64,000 nt of DNA from Manis javanica. Taxonomy: Eukaryota; Chordata; Mammalia; Pholidota; Manidae. Each line of letters starts with the position of its first letter. Position 1 is the stretch's first letter. The translations under genes and the position numbers were made by a program. The notes under the pieces were generated by a model. The model was given only the letters and a program-made list of their open reading frames with translations. It was not told the origin of the DNA and did not search any database. Shown in pieces: positions 39,131 to 51,619 of this stretch. Location: the NCBI RefSeq assembly GCF_040802235.1, contig NC_133157.1, positions 21,593,501-21,657,500 of the forward strand, given 5' to 3'.

Positions 39131-39954
39131 CACTTGTAAAAGCAGAGATTACAAGGGGTGCCTATGTATGACTTTGTAGTCTAGGAGTGGACACGGTGCT
39201 TATGCCCTGAGCCCCAGTGGCAAAGCAAGTGGTTTTCACCACTGTGACTCAAAGAACCTCAGCACAGCAGTAAAACATCCGTGCAGGACCCCTGACAGCA
39301 TTTCTCATCAAGCCTCATGGCAATGGTGGGCTTAACAGACTTCCCAGATTCCTCTAGGATTGGTTTAAAAACTGCTCTGACTTTCTTTGGGCTGAGTGAG
39401 TTATCTGAAAGGGTTTTTTAGTCCATCCAAGATGGGTGAGGAGGGGGCTTTAAATTGGGAAGGTAAACTTCTTGCTAATCATAAATTTGGAGTAATCATT
39501 AAAAGACAGGGAGAAATGCCTATTTTTGTATCTGCATTTTACAGAGCAGTTCATACCATATTTCAGCATGTGAGGGAATGTAATACAATTTGTAAAACCG
39601 GTAATGTAATCCCTTTAGTAAATATAAGGGTAATTTTTAAATTAAAATATCAGAAAATAGAATTTAATGGCATAGTAACAGAATAATCCATGATGATTTA
39701 CTAAGATTTTCAAAATGCAAACATTGGCATAGTTTGAACAATAACTTTGCTTTATGGATTAAATTCTTTCTTCCTTTTGGGATAGTTTTGTTTTTCCTTG
39801 TTCAATGCTTCTGAGCTATTTGCTCTGGCCTTCCCTTTATCTCCTTGGATCCAAATGATCATTTTGGATCTCCACCTTCTTTCCTTTTGATCTTTTTCTT
39901 CTCTCATCAATTTTATCTCTTTATCCTTTTCCTTTGACCATCAGGAAAGTTTTA

Positions 39955-40560
39955 TTCACTCATTCATCCATACAATAATATGTTCATTAAATTAATATTG
40001 ATTGTTAGGTACCAAGAATACTATGGTGGACACAAGTCTTTGTATTAAAGTACTGAACTGAGAAATGATTAATAAACAAATAATTAAAATAAAATGTAAA
40101 AACTGTTTCAAGAATGGTAAGCTTATGAACATTCACGGCCAGCCCAACTTCTGGTCTAGGCATACCAGGCAGGTTTTCTAGAGTCCGTGGCTTTAAGTTG
40201 AATATGAAAAGACAGTAAGCAATAACCAAAGATGTATGTGCATATCTGGAGGTGGAGAAAGGAGTGGGGTGGAGCCAGAGAGGGGAGATACTATTCCATA
40301 GGGAAGGGATGGCAAGTACTAGGGCCCAAATCAAGCTGTGGTAGTGATTTTCTGAAAGTATCTCTAAAAGTATCTTTGTTGAGTGGGGGAGTGTCTTCAG
40401 GTAAGGTTGCAGATATCAGGTCTAGGACATAAAAGATGTTGCATGCCAAGTTAAGTAATTTAGAATTTGCCCTGCAGTAAATGAAGAGCATCAGCAGAGG
40501 GTTTTAACCAGTGGAGTAGCACCACCAGCTTCTTGCTCTAGAAAGATCACCTGGCTACAG
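39955..40560 (-). repeat. L2 fragment, minus strand
   Basis: The plus strand starts ATTCACTCATTCATCCATAC and later has AATAAACAAATAATTAAAAT, TAGGGAAGGGATGGCAAGTA and AGCAGAGGGTTTTAACCAGT. This is the reverse-complement order of an extended L2 3' region. It lies between the cassette exon and the transmembrane exon of MUSK. Confidence 0.65.
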
Positions 40561-40728
40561 CCTGGCTTGCGTGATGACTAATTTAAAGTTTCTAACATGA
40601 AGTCTCGAATGTGGAGTCGGACAGGGATTTTCAGTAACACACTGCTGTATGAATTTCCACCGTCCAGATAATGAAGATAAAGAGAAAATCTAAAAGTTTT
40701 ACCTAGACAGAGAGAACAAATTACTTAC

Positions 40729-40779
40729 AGGAATAAATGAGCAGACTTATATCAGACTGGTCATTTCCAAAACGAGAAG
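40729..40779 (-). CDS. MUSK: Candidate in-frame cassette exon of MUSK (51 nt)
   Basis: Between the 24-nt exon and the transmembrane exon there is a 51-nt open segment. It has a strong acceptor (pyrimidine run TTTCTTCTTTTCTAG) and a consensus donor (CCT|GTAAGTAA). Both ends are phase 1, like the neighbours, so inclusion keeps the frame and skipping also does. Inclusion would insert 17 residues reading approximately SRFGNDQSDISLLIYS into the extracellular stalk just before the FPPM segment. I do not recognise this peptide in the human MuSK protein I know. It could be an alternative exon, a decayed former exon or a chance pseudoexon. The open frame, matching phase and two good splice sites favour a real or recently real exon. 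Confidence 0.5.
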
Positions 40780-40999
40780 CTAGAAAAGAAGAAAGTCATA
40801 TCTATAGTCTGACAGGTCTCTAGAGAAAAGAAACCTCACTCAAGAATTCCTATACCTAGTTAATAGAGATCTCAACTGTCCAGGTAAAAGAAAGCTATTC
40901 TGAAGATAAGCAAGGATTCAGACTCTGTCACCATTTCCATCTGAGGAAATACACCAAGTATGAGCAGTCCCACAGAATTCAGGAATAATGAAATGCCTG

Positions 41000-42524
41000 C
41001 TGAGCAGACAAAGTAAATCACACAAAGATGTTACAGGCTCAAAAAGATATTTCACTTCAGGAGAAGAAGTTATTACAATGAAAACTATTAAAATTCTGGC
41101 CTGTGTGTTCAAGCAAAGAAAGAATGAATGCAAAAGATAAACTAATGACTTCAAAAAATCTTCCATCATCCTTCAAAGAGAACTGGTGAGGCCCTTTAGA
41201 GTTTACTTAGAAATCAAGAAACTCTGAAAAATGGTGGAGGGCTATCCATGGTCCCACACTGTGTCCCATGGTCAGGTGACATGATCTGTTCATGACATTT
41301 GGAGTTCATTTTCCTACATGTACCAAAGATTTCATAAATATTATTTAAGACTAGAAAATTGGTTTACTGTGGCTAATTTATGTTGCCTGCAGTTCTTTAT
41401 AATCAGTGTATAAGGCAGAAATATGGATTTTTTTTTGTTTATGGTGTTTCTAAGAGAGGATTTAAGTCAGCACCTTCCATGTGGTGAACCCTCAATGCAC
41501 TCTTAAATGGATGAGTGAGCAAACGATCAAAGGATAACAAAGACCACAGTCACTAATTAAAAGTCCAATCCAGGTACATTTTGGCAGCGTAAGTAAAACA
41601 AATTGAAACATTTTTTTTTCATTCCTTCAATTTGGGAATAATCATCTGACAGGCTTCCAGCATAAGAGATTTTTAGTGTTTTCCATAACTGCTCTTATTT
41701 ACTAACCCTGAGCAATTCAGGTGGGACCAGTAGCATTCTTTTAAGACTTTAAGTCTTAGTCCTTTAAGTAAGCTGGTAAAATCAAGTCCTGGTACTTGGC
41801 CAAGTGTAGAGATGTTTAGGCTTAGAATCTAAATAGTAGGAGATGACTATGATTTAAGCCTTAGAACACTCAAATCGGAGGAGGGTACTTGAAATAAAAA
41901 CTTTCTTAATTTCACTTTGAAGATTTCTGCATTCTGGTAGATTAAAGCACCATCTGTTACAATTTAGTTGCTAGGACATCTCTTTGCAAGCAAACTTCTT
42001 GAAAAATTAGGGATTTTGAGACAACCCCTTTTAAAACTGTTTGATTTAGCTCTGTAAACTTTATACTGGAAATAAGCTGTCTTAAAAAACACCTGTCTTC
42101 CAAAAGAAGGATCTGTTGTTGTAAATGAAGATCTTGAATTGACTCAATGAAGAAATAAACATTTGTTTTCATCAATAAATTAGATGATACAAAAATCATG
42201 AATGCAAAATCAGAAGGTGGCAGTTTCAATTTGGCTTATTTTATAGCCATAGAAGGGATAAAGCAATTTAATAACCTTGGGGTAGGAGATATTATTTTCA
42301 TCAGTCACTAAATATTGTGCTCTCCATGGCTTCATTAGAAGCTATAAACTGAGATCTACAATGATCTTCCTTCAAAATGTTCCAGCTAGGGTACATACAG
42401 TAAAAAACCTTTGAGAGGAGCCATACATTGTGTTCTGGACACCATGAAGTATGAGTGTAAATATGCATGCATGAATCCAATGACATACACATAAGGTTTC
42501 AAGGATACAAACAGAATTACTTAC
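41000..42524. other. MUSK intron between the cassette and 24-nt exons, nothing recognised
   Basis: No repeat ends or open coding segment with splice sites were found apart from the two exons described. Confidence 0.5.
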
Positions 42525-42548
42525 TTGTTAGGTTTTCTTTTTTATAAT
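42525..42548 (-). CDS. MUSK: MUSK 24-nt microexon, extracellular juxtamembrane linker
   Basis: This very short exon has acceptor TTCCCCTCAG and donor ACAA|GTAAGT. Joined in frame it reads Asp-Tyr-Lys-Lys-Glu-Asn-Leu-Thr and starts another Thr codon. The human protein has DYNKENLK at this position, so the match is clear despite the length. It encodes part of the flexible stalk between the CRD and the membrane. Its length is a multiple of three and both ends are phase 1, so it can be skipped without breaking the frame. Alternative use is therefore possible, but that is inference. Confidence 0.92.
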
Positions 42549-43224
42549 CTGAGGGGAAAAGGATAAAAATTTGTTTTAAATGAGCATCCAGATATCTCAT
42601 ATATTCTGTGAGAGAGTGCTAAGAAATACAAGTTCTCTTTCAGTTTTTTTAATATCAACTGGAAAACATTCTTTGCATTCAGATGCAAAAGGATTGTATC
42701 TTTGAAATTAAACCAGCTGTTAGGGCTAACAGCAAGTTCCTACAAATGAAGTTCATTAAAGCAACATGCAGCCATTCAGCTTTATTTTGTGAGATCAGCA
42801 CTTTCCACCACGCGGCTTGGTTTTGCATGCATAGGAATCTGCTTCATTGGCTAAGAAGAGGACTTTATTCCTTTATTCCACTCATCTGACAAAATACGAG
42901 GTGTTTCTTAGCCATTTCTCTGCACATTCCAGAAAATGTTACAAGCTCTCATAAGACCCCTTTAGGAAATAAGTTTAGACCTTGAGCAGCAGGTTAAAAT
43001 GCTCTTTAATTTCTTTCAGAACATGAAATAAGTCCTTGAGTTAACCTGTGCAGTTAGGATAGCAGTAGGATTGTTATTAGGTATCTAAGGAGGGCAGAAC
43101 TCAAAAAATAAAATAAAGAGACAAGAAATACCTGGAGATATTAGGAGATTTTAAATTCACACCTTAGTTTCTTCAAAATAGTAAATTTCTTTTAACCTCC
43201 AAAGTCTTGAGAGAACTGTGTTAC

Positions 43225-43400
43225 CTAAATATGGCAGTCTGGTACAGGCCATGGGGCCCCAGTGCATGCTGGGGAGCTTGTGACATTCCAGCAAGGAGAG
43301 TAGATGCATCCCAGATCTGTAGAGTTCTCTGTGGGTCTTTTCTTCCATCGCCAGCCATTCTTTCGCACAGAAGAGCTCCTTGACTGCAAGGCAGTATTCT
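43225..43400 (-). CDS. MUSK: MUSK exon, Frizzled-like cysteine-rich domain, second part
   Basis: This 176-nt exon completes the Frizzled-like CRD. The acceptor is ATACTTTAG and the donor is TTTAG|GTAACA. It supplies four further cysteines (EYC, LFC, LEC, MAC), giving the ten expected of a Frizzled CRD across the two exons. The readable start is [15 protein letters not shown] and the end is LPYL. Several substitutions relative to human lie in the second half (for example [17 protein letters not shown]), where MuSK is known to be less constrained. It ends in phase 1 with G, which joins AT of the 24-nt exon to make aspartate. Confidence 0.96.
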
Positions 43401-45086
43401 CTAAAGTATTTTATGGAGAACAAAGCTTCATGAATCATAGCATGTGAAAGCCAAATTTGTGGCAGATCCTAAATTCTGCATTTTTAAAACATCATCATAG
43501 TTTATTGTCTGTTCTGCCAAAGAGTTTTTTGACAGGCCCCTTTCATTGTAAGTAATGTGAGACTTTATGAAGTACAGTATAATATCCTGGGAGATGAAGT
43601 GCTGTCTTGTTCTGTTTCTAAAACATAATTAATGCTGCTGTGGGAAAGAGCTTTCAAGTTCAAAAGGTAGTAGTTTAGGAATCCCTAGGACGTCTTCTCT
43701 CAACTTTGAGTTAAAATAAATACAAAAGCACAGAAACTAAGTATACAGCGTTAAAAAAACAAAACACTCAATTAAGGTTGTGCATCACTATCAATCATTT
43801 TCTAGCCTGAGAGATTTCCCTATAATCTCAGGGTTCAGGGGCAAGGCCTGTGGGACACAGTGCCTTGCTTTGTCCTCTGGAAGAGCAGTACCACCTTCTT
43901 GGCAGGTTACAAGAGGGCATCTTGTCCTTACCCAGACCTCACCTGGGAGAAGCTGGCTCCTGTCTCATTGCTGTTTATGCTTCCAACTGAGAAAGACAGA
44001 GTCATGTCTATTGGACTATGAGCTGTTATGTTCATCTGTATGTTTTCCTATGTGTGAGAAGGCTGAAGAAGGGACTCATTGGACTACTTAGAGTTTTCTG
44101 GGTTAATATTTGTTCAAGTTGATCCTGTAGAAAATAGGATAGACTACATAGGAGAAACCTGGTTAACTCTGCATTAAGATATTTGGGATTAATAATAAAA
44201 GGAAATTAAAGATAATTAAAGAAATTTAAGAAAATAGCAATGCCATTCTTTCAATATCTGAAGGATTCAGAGAGGAGGACATTGTATATATGTGTATACA
44301 TGCATATACTTATGCCACAATGGTGTTTTTTAATGCTTATGCTTCTACTGTTGCTTTCCCAGGCAACCACTTGCCAATATGGGCCAAGTGGACATGTGTA
44401 GATTGAAAAAGCTATGCACATGAACTAATGGGATACAACGGAAGTCATGAGAACAGTAGGACTTAACAATTCTTGATATGTCTATCAGAAAAGGAGGAGT
44501 AATGGGGCTTTCAAAACTTCTGAGAAGTGCAGAACTGGAGGAGCCACGCTTAGTTGGTCCCACCCTTAGGTCACATGAACACAACTTCCTGCTTCAGGCA
44601 GCACAAATCGTGTTCTGCAAAAATCAATATGGGACAGATGAAAAAAACTCTGTAGCCCACATTATGTGAAAGAAGCAAAATACCTGGGAATGTTATTTCT
44701 TATTCTAAGTGGAAGAACACATTAGACAATTTATTTTTTTGCTTTATGTTCACTGACATGCATTAAAGCATGACCTCTATAGAAAAGGACAAACATTATT
44801 TTCACAAGGAAGAAAATCAAGATGAAATGCAAATAGACTGAAAACTAGGTTAACCTGAACATGGTAATAACTGAAAAAAATAAAGACCAAAAGGAGGGAA
44901 ACTGACATTGACAGACTTAAAATTTTCATTGAAAACAGGAAAGAAAGAACATTGTAAGAAATGGAATAAATAATAGAAGAAAATTGTAGAAGTACTAACT
45001 GAGGGCAGAGAAAAAGAATGAAAGGGGAAAAAGATGTGTGAGGCAATCACTGAGATGGGGAAGCAAGCAAGAAATCCAAAGGACAA
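43401..45086. other. MUSK intron, nothing recognised
   Basis: AT-rich intronic sequence between the two Frizzled-domain exons. Open frames lack motifs. Confidence 0.5.
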
Positions 45087-45428
45087 TTCCAGCTGACCCT
45101 CGAACCACATGAGGGTTAGGGGTGCCAACCCTGCTGTGGCCAAAAATCCATGTACAGCTTTGACTCTCCAAAAGCTTAACTACTAATAGTTATGATAGCC
45201 ACTATTGTTGATTTTATGGTAGCAAATGGTTTTATGGTAGCCAATTTTATGTATTCACAACATACCTAACCTTTTCTTAATTATTTTGGTTATTTCTAGG
45301 CCATGCAATTCACCTGCACATGTTTCCTTGTCACAAATTTCCAAAAAAGATTTCAAGATTATTTATTGAAAAACCTATATTAGTAGACCCCAGGCAGTTC
45401 AAACCTGTGTTGTTCAAGGGTCAACCAT
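45087..45428. mobile_element. MER8/Tigger-like inverted-repeat DNA transposon
   Basis: The left end AGCTGACCCTCGAACCACAT and right end GTTGTTCAAGGGTCAACC are diverged inverted complements of each other. They match the terminal words of a common mammalian Tigger-group MITE. It lies in the MUSK intron between the two Frizzled-domain exons and has no coding potential. Confidence 0.75.
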
Positions 45429-45778
45429 AATGGTTCCCAACAAGAAAACTAGAGACAGACAAAATAGAAAATACTCAGATAGGCTACAAGAAAACATTCT
45501 TAAGATAAATAAAGTACATAAACCTGATGATTAGAGTATATTACCCATTATATTTATATTTTTATGAGAAATAAATAATGAAAATAACTACCCCCAGATG
45601 AATTTTACAAATTGAAGAAATAATCTTCCTATCATCTGGCAAGAGACAACTTTTCCCTTCAAATGAACAAAATTAAGGATCACCTTATATATTCTTCATT
45701 ACAACAGCCAAAAAACAACTGATCAGAGCCTATAGAATTTTGAGGAAAATTGAATGTAATACTAGTAACCAGTCAAAC

Positions 45779-45807
45779 ATACACACACACACACATATAT
45801 ATATATT
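45779..45807. repeat. (AC)n(AT)n simple repeat
   Basis: An AC run passing into an AT run in a MUSK intron. Confidence 0.9.
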
Positions 45808-46089
45808 ACAAAAAAATATTTTAATCATCTAAAAAATCACCTACTCCAGTGGCATAAGAGATGAATCAAAATCGAGAACTTAAGAAAAAAAAAGATTTTC
45901 TATAAAAGGAATGACAGTGGGCGTCAGGGATAAAAAAAATAGAGCTCCTACAGGTATTTGTATATATGATTATGTCATCAAATGTAAAAGCTAAAAATAA
46001 TGGTCCAAAAATTTAGCATATGCAAATCAAACATAATAAATAATGCTAATCTGGTTTATAATTCCAGATAAAATTTCAAGGAGCAAGTG

Positions 46090-46385
46090 TGGGGTATTCA
46101 GTAAAGTTACGCTAACCTAATCAGGCTTACCCTCAACACCCTGCTTTTGGAAACACAACTTTCTCCCCAAACTTTGGCCCTACTATCTCTTACCCTGGTG
46201 CTCATTTTTTTTCTCTCTTGTGACACTTAACACTATGTGAGGTAATATATGTTATTTATTTATTTATTTTGTCTCTTTCTCATTGTCTTCTCCTGATGGA
46301 CTTTAAGTACCATGAAAAAATGTCCTAGAATAGTGTTTGGAGCCCAGTAGGACCTCAGTAAATACTTGTTGAATGAATGAAATGC
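46090..46385 (+). repeat. L2 3'-end fragment, plus strand
   Basis: A classic L2 3' end with GGACTTTAAGTACCATGA, AGAATAGTGTTTGGAGCCCA and TAAATACTTGTTGAATGAAT. A TTTA-rich run sits at 46250-46270. It is in the MUSK intron. Confidence 0.88.
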
Positions 46386-47569
46386 ATTGTCATTCATGGA
46401 AGGAGGCACAAATTATTGAATGACTGTTTATGATAAAACACTATGAGCAACAGTTTGTTTTCAAAAAAAATCTCACATAAGAACTAGAAGTAGAATGCAA
46501 AATAGTTGAAGGCCTTGGAAGCACTTTGAAGGATAAAGGCAAACAAAACTATTATAAAAGATGTAATAAGAAGAAAGACATAACAGAAAAGCAAGGAAAC
46601 AAAGAATGAGAACATTTGAAGAACAAATTTACTAGTTATTAACAGTAAGCCCTATTCTAGTTCAAATGTTATTGGTATGAAAAGCAGAAGTTGCCAGAAT
46701 TGAAAGGAAACATTCTTAGAATAAACAATTCTTGTGAAAAGTATGTAATCAGTACATTACTACTGGAACATTGAATCAAATAGACCAGACTCACTTAAGA
46801 CAGTTTAATTACTGATGATACTAATATCTACAGAATATAGAATGCTGTACCTTAAAAGCAGAGATTAAGTTTTTAAGTGTGTTTTTTACAGTTATTAATT
46901 ATATATCAGCTTAAAGAAAGCCTCAATAAAATATAAAAATGAAAACATTTTAGACTATACTTTCAGACCCCAATGGAACAAAATGTTTAACTATAAGGAT
47001 TTAAAAAAATAGAAACAATTTTCAGATAAAAAATATGCAAGTGATAAGTGGAATTAGGAAAAAATAAAGTACACTACAAATGACTTACAAATCTGGGATT
47101 TGAAATCTCAATGACAGGTATTTTTTTCTGATAAAAAACAAAATGTTAACTTATTTTCAATCTTAAGAACATCTATGGCCCATGCATGATGGACATAAAT
47201 GTTGGAAAGTTAATATATTCATTTTGTGCTAGCCTACAAAGATCATATTCACTTTTAATTCTGATTGTCCTTAGAGAGGTACTTAGATGTCATGTCTGAT
47301 GAAAATATAAGTTTCTTAGATGAAGGAACAACAAAGTATATTACTCTTACAGTGTCTTCAAATCCTCAGGATTTGCAGTAAGTTCAGTAATAGAGCATTC
47401 TAGTTTAATGACCTCACTGTAGTCCTCTTATGCTAAATAGAGTGCCCTAAAATTATTTCAATATTTAAATAGTTCATGGTTTTATCAAAGCAGAGGTGTA
47501 AATGTGCTGTGTTGGTGGTTTTGTGTTTTTTTTCAAAAGAAAACATTTTCTATCTAGTTTTTAATATAT

Positions 47570-47725
47570 ACAGTGGGTGCAATTTATTTTTCAATCCTTT
47601 CACCTCTATTTTGCTGTTGAGGAAACTGAAGTTTAGCTAAGATCACATACATCTCAAAAGAAGTACAAATAGTAACTGAACTTTGTCATATTTGGCTTAG
47701 GAGCCAGATTGGTTCCTGTCTTTTC
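47570..47725 (-). repeat. MIR SINE, minus strand
   Basis: ATTTTGCTGTTGAGGAAACT followed by GAAGTTTAGCTAAGATCACA is the MIR core in reverse complement. Confidence 0.75.
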
Positions 47726-48223
47726 TATATAAGAAGTAAATAAAGGCAAAGATAATTCTATTGAACATGGATTTATGATTTCAATGTTTATAGAATATGG
47801 GGATTTTAAAGAACTAGCTATTTATTATTTATACCCTCCCCTCCAAGAACATGAGACAAAGAGTGTTAGCACTTAAATTGGAATGTCAGGTAGAATGTAT
47901 TTCAAAATAATGTACATTTAAAATAATAATTCTGAAATGCTCACCGTAAGCTCATATTTATTGGCAAATACTGCTGAGCCACCAAAACTGTAGCTTCATT
48001 TTCTTTTCTCTATCTTGGGTTACTAATGAGGTCCTTGTTAGTTTAGGATTTCGTGTTTACTTCACAGAATGCAGGGATATTTGTGAATAAGATAATAATG
48101 GGAACAATAACAAAAGTAACAGAATATTTTACCTTTCCAGAAACTTAGAGCACTTGAATTATGGGGTGTTACCAGTGATTTACATGGGAGGAATTCGTCC
48201 CTTGAATACTATTCCTGCTTGCA

Positions 48224-48243
48224 GACAGACAGACAGACAGACA
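48224..48243. repeat. (AGAC)n simple repeat
   Basis: Five uninterrupted AGAC/CAGA units lie just downstream, on the gene's strand, of the donor of the MUSK Frizzled-domain exon. Confidence 0.9.
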
Positions 48244-48279
48244 AATGAATGCTCCCATTTATTTGTTTTAAAATTTTAC

Positions 48280-48543
48280 CTGCAAATGGGTGTAGAACTA
48301 GGTACTACTCCAGGGTTGCATTCCTGGAAGATGTGATTGCACAGCAAAGCTTCAGCAGCTGGCCGGCAGAATGGGCTCACTGCCTTCAGTTCATTCCAGG
48401 CCGTGTGGACCAGTAGTTCTTGGGCCTCCTCAGGATCTGCGTAGGAGTTGTTGAAGAAAACAAGAGCATCTTTTGCCAGGACAGCATTACACACTTCCCC
48501 TCTGTACTGGGCACAGTAGCCTTTGTTCTCTTTCTGTGATTTG
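48280..48543 (-). CDS. MUSK: MUSK exon, Frizzled-like cysteine-rich domain, first part
   Basis: This 264-nt exon codes the first part of the extracellular Frizzled-like CRD, which is implicated in Wnt binding in MuSK. The acceptor is CTCTTTCAG and the donor is AG|GTAAAA. The frame is entered after the first base, which completes the serine codon begun in the 7-nt microexon. Six cysteines are visible (GYC, EVC, PFC, LLC, QEC, PIC), matching the family spacing. An N-glycosylation sequon (NNS, in FFNNSYAD) sits where human has NTS, so the site is kept although the residues differ. The exon ends in phase 2 (AG), giving an arginine completed by the next exon. Identification is by direct match to the known MuSK protein. 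Confidence 0.96.
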
Positions 48544-48694
48544 CTGAAAGAGGCAATGAACAATGTTCCCCATCATATGCTATTCACATTTGGTGTGATA
48601 CCTTTTTTTCCCCTGTTTCCACGGAAACAGGAGAAGACTGTACTAGCCAGTTCATCAAAATATTCCATCTGAATACTGTTTTCATTTCTAGCTG

Positions 48695-48770
48695 TCATTA
48701 TGTCAACTCAAGAGGGCTATTACGAGAATCAAATGAGATAACGGATGTGGAAAGTTTTAGGAACTATCAG
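48695..48770 (+). repeat. MIR 3' fragment, plus strand
   Basis: GAGAATCAAATGAGATAACG followed by TGTGGAAAGTTTTAGGAACT is the MIR 3' phrase. It lies 150 bp upstream of the Frizzled-domain exon on the gene's strand. Confidence 0.65.
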
Positions 48771-49359
48771 AGATAATAGATTTGAGCTTTTTTAAATTAT
48801 TTATATTATAAATAGAATTTAACTAGTCTTGGTTAAGCTGCCTCTCATGCATCTTACAAATGAATTAATTTAAGCAAATAAATAATTCTGAAAAATATAC
48901 TCTTCATGATAATTATCAAATGCTTAAGCTTAATAATCACTCTAATCCAGCTTTACGAACATAGTTTCAAATTCTCTCACTTGCACATCTTCCCAGCATT
49001 CCGTTAAAGAATAAAAAGCCAGCCACACAGGGAGGGGAAAGCTCTCAGAGGAGCTAAGGTGTATCTTCAGCTTCATTATTTTCTCATCGCATGTCTTGGG
49101 GAAATTTGTCTGCTCACTTAGAGGCCCAATGCCCTGATCTGTGGAGTGATATAAGTAATTATCTTGAACTCATATTACTGTGTGTTAATGGATAACATAT
49201 GTGGAAAAACTGTAAATTCTATAGTGCTAACACAAAAATAAGATTGAAAGCTTACCTACTATAGTAACTAAAGATGCCAATAGAGAGAATGGGAAGCTTA
49301 TACTACTGGAACCCTCTCCACATACCCCCTGTCTCCTTAGTAGAATGCTGGGAATCATC

Positions 49360-49445
49360 ATAATAACTCCTATACTCACTCGGCAAATATTTACTGAGTG
49401 CTTATTATGGGTAGGCACTGCGATGGTCTCAGCATATCTTTATGC
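49360..49445 (-). repeat. L2 3'-end scrap, minus strand
   Basis: GCAAATATTTACTGAGTGCT followed by TTATTATGGGTAGGCACTG is the reverse complement of the L2 3' terminal phrase. Confidence 0.75.
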
Positions 49446-50416
49446 GACATTGTTAGCAATGTACAATCAGATCTACATTGTTAGCAATGATAGAAAACTC
49501 CTAAGTTGTATTCTCTAAGATTTGTACAACTGCTGGAATTTGGTATTTCCTTATTTTTATACAAAGAATTTTTAAGATAAGAAAATTAAATTGGACTTTG
49601 TGGGAAGATTTTAAATTAAGAGGCTCCCTTTGAATTTGAAATATTTGTACTTTAATTCAAAACCGTCATTGACTAGTCTTTAAAGCCAATCTATTAAATG
49701 AGATACAACTCAGGTAAATCAATGGACTTCCAATAAATACTACACTTTAAAAACAATGTTTTGTAATATAGGATCTTCCGCTAATTCATATTAGTCCTTT
49801 ACTAACTAGCCAACATGAATTTTGTTGCATTACTTGTAGTTCATTGGGTATTTAAATAATGAAGTCCTTGAATAAGGAAATACAAAACTCCCATGAAAAC
49901 TTATACCAAGTTAAGGCTGAGAAAACACCCAGAAATAGCTCATGATACAGCCTCTCAGGGAAGGGGTCTATGACAACACTGAGGAAGTTCAAGAGAAGCA
50001 AGGATACCATGCTTTAAGAAAATGAACAGTAATACCCAATAACCAAACATACCTCAAATTGGTTTATAAAACAGTCCCACATAATAATATCTTAGTAAAA
50101 AGAAAAGATGGATAAAGCCAATGTAACTTTCCACTTAACAGAAAAAAATTGTATATGTAAAAGTTAAATAGCCCCCTGAGTGTCTTTGAGTTGAGCATTA
50201 CTCATCCAGGTTCTGCTGGTAACATGGTAACTATTGAATGACCCTATTCTTTATTTTTCTGTAAGTACTTTCTAAATGAAAATAAATTCATGATATTTCC
50301 TTCACTTACACAAGCAAAAAACATTTTTTTAGAAAACATTTGAAACCAAGAAAAAGTACACAAAAGAAAAATTAATGAAAATAACCTCAGAGATAAGAAT
50401 TATTGATGATCAATAA

Positions 50417-50456
50417 TCAATCTCTCTCTCTCTCTGCATTTCTGCTGTCTCTCTTA
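50417..50456. repeat. (TC)n simple repeat
   Basis: A run of TC units with small interruptions in a MUSK intron. A complementary (AG)n run lies 270 bp to the right, at 50727-50747. Confidence 0.85.
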
Positions 50457-50726
50457 ATAAAAGCCCTAGAAAAATCTTTGGAATAACACCAGTTGGTGTC
50501 ATAATATTGAGTCCTTATTTATTTTTGATCGTTAGCTATATAATGCAAAAGAAAACATAAACAACAACAAAAAAAGCAAAATATAAATAGCAGTGAAATC
50601 TTGGTTGTAATTTTGGGTTTTTCTTCCTACTAGCCTGTGAAAACACTGCATGCTGGGAAAAAAACATAAAATAAGAAATACATGATTCTTTTATGTACAG
50701 AGATTAACTGTATTCCAGATACAAAG

Positions 50727-50747
50727 AAAGAGAGAGAGAGAGAGAGA
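50727..50747. repeat. (AG)n simple repeat
   Basis: An uninterrupted AG run. With the (TC)n at 50417-50456 it could pair as an inverted repeat in the transcript. Confidence 0.9.
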
Positions 50748-51619
50748 ATGAGAGGTGCACCAGCCACCGCTTCAGAGCTTCCGCAACTTCCTTTCCCTTT
50801 TCCTCTCTTCTTTTGCAGACCTATGAATCTCCAATTTTATGCAGTGGTCAAATTTTAGAGGCGACACACAGTGGCACAATGGGTCATTTTGTCCCTCAAC
50901 CTCTTAACTCTCTCACTTGAAAAACATTTAAAAGGAGCTCACAGCAAAAACTAGGGAACAAGGTGAATGCAAAGAATTTCCACTGGTGTCTTCCGCTCTC
51001 TTTTCCAAGTGAGGAGACCCGCCCTGTTAGACTGAAGTTGTGTTTCTCTGCTCAGGATTCTTGGGACTGCACACGGAACAGCACCAGGAGCAGCTGGTCC
51101 TGTTGCTCGTTTGAACAGTGGGGCAGAGGTCACAGGGCTCCATTCACAGAATGTTGGTTATTTTGGAATGATCTGCTGGCCTATTTCCAAAAATGCTAGT
51201 TAATAATGCACATGGAGCCAGTCTCTCTCTTGCCTCCTGACAAACGAAACCTGGCTGACTTCTCTTCCTGTAAAGTTTCTTTATTAGAGGCAGAGATGGA
51301 TATTGATCCCAAATTCCCCCTTCAACTTCCTCTTTACCAGACCACTCTCCTTGGTCAAATGAAATATTTAAAAGATTCTCACTACACCTTTTACTCGATT
51401 TCTCTCTGTTTCAGCAGGTATGAATCACAGCCAGTAGAATATTTTAAAATACCATCTTGCAGTTTCTGTGATGGAGACCTCTTCTCCCTCTGAACACATA
51501 GCGTTTTGTCCAAGTCCGTAGCCAGATGACCAGACAACCAGACAACCAGTTGAAACTAGTCTGGGTTCAGACAACCCTATCACGCCAGTGGAAACGCCAC
51601 ACCTTTTCCCATCCTCCCT

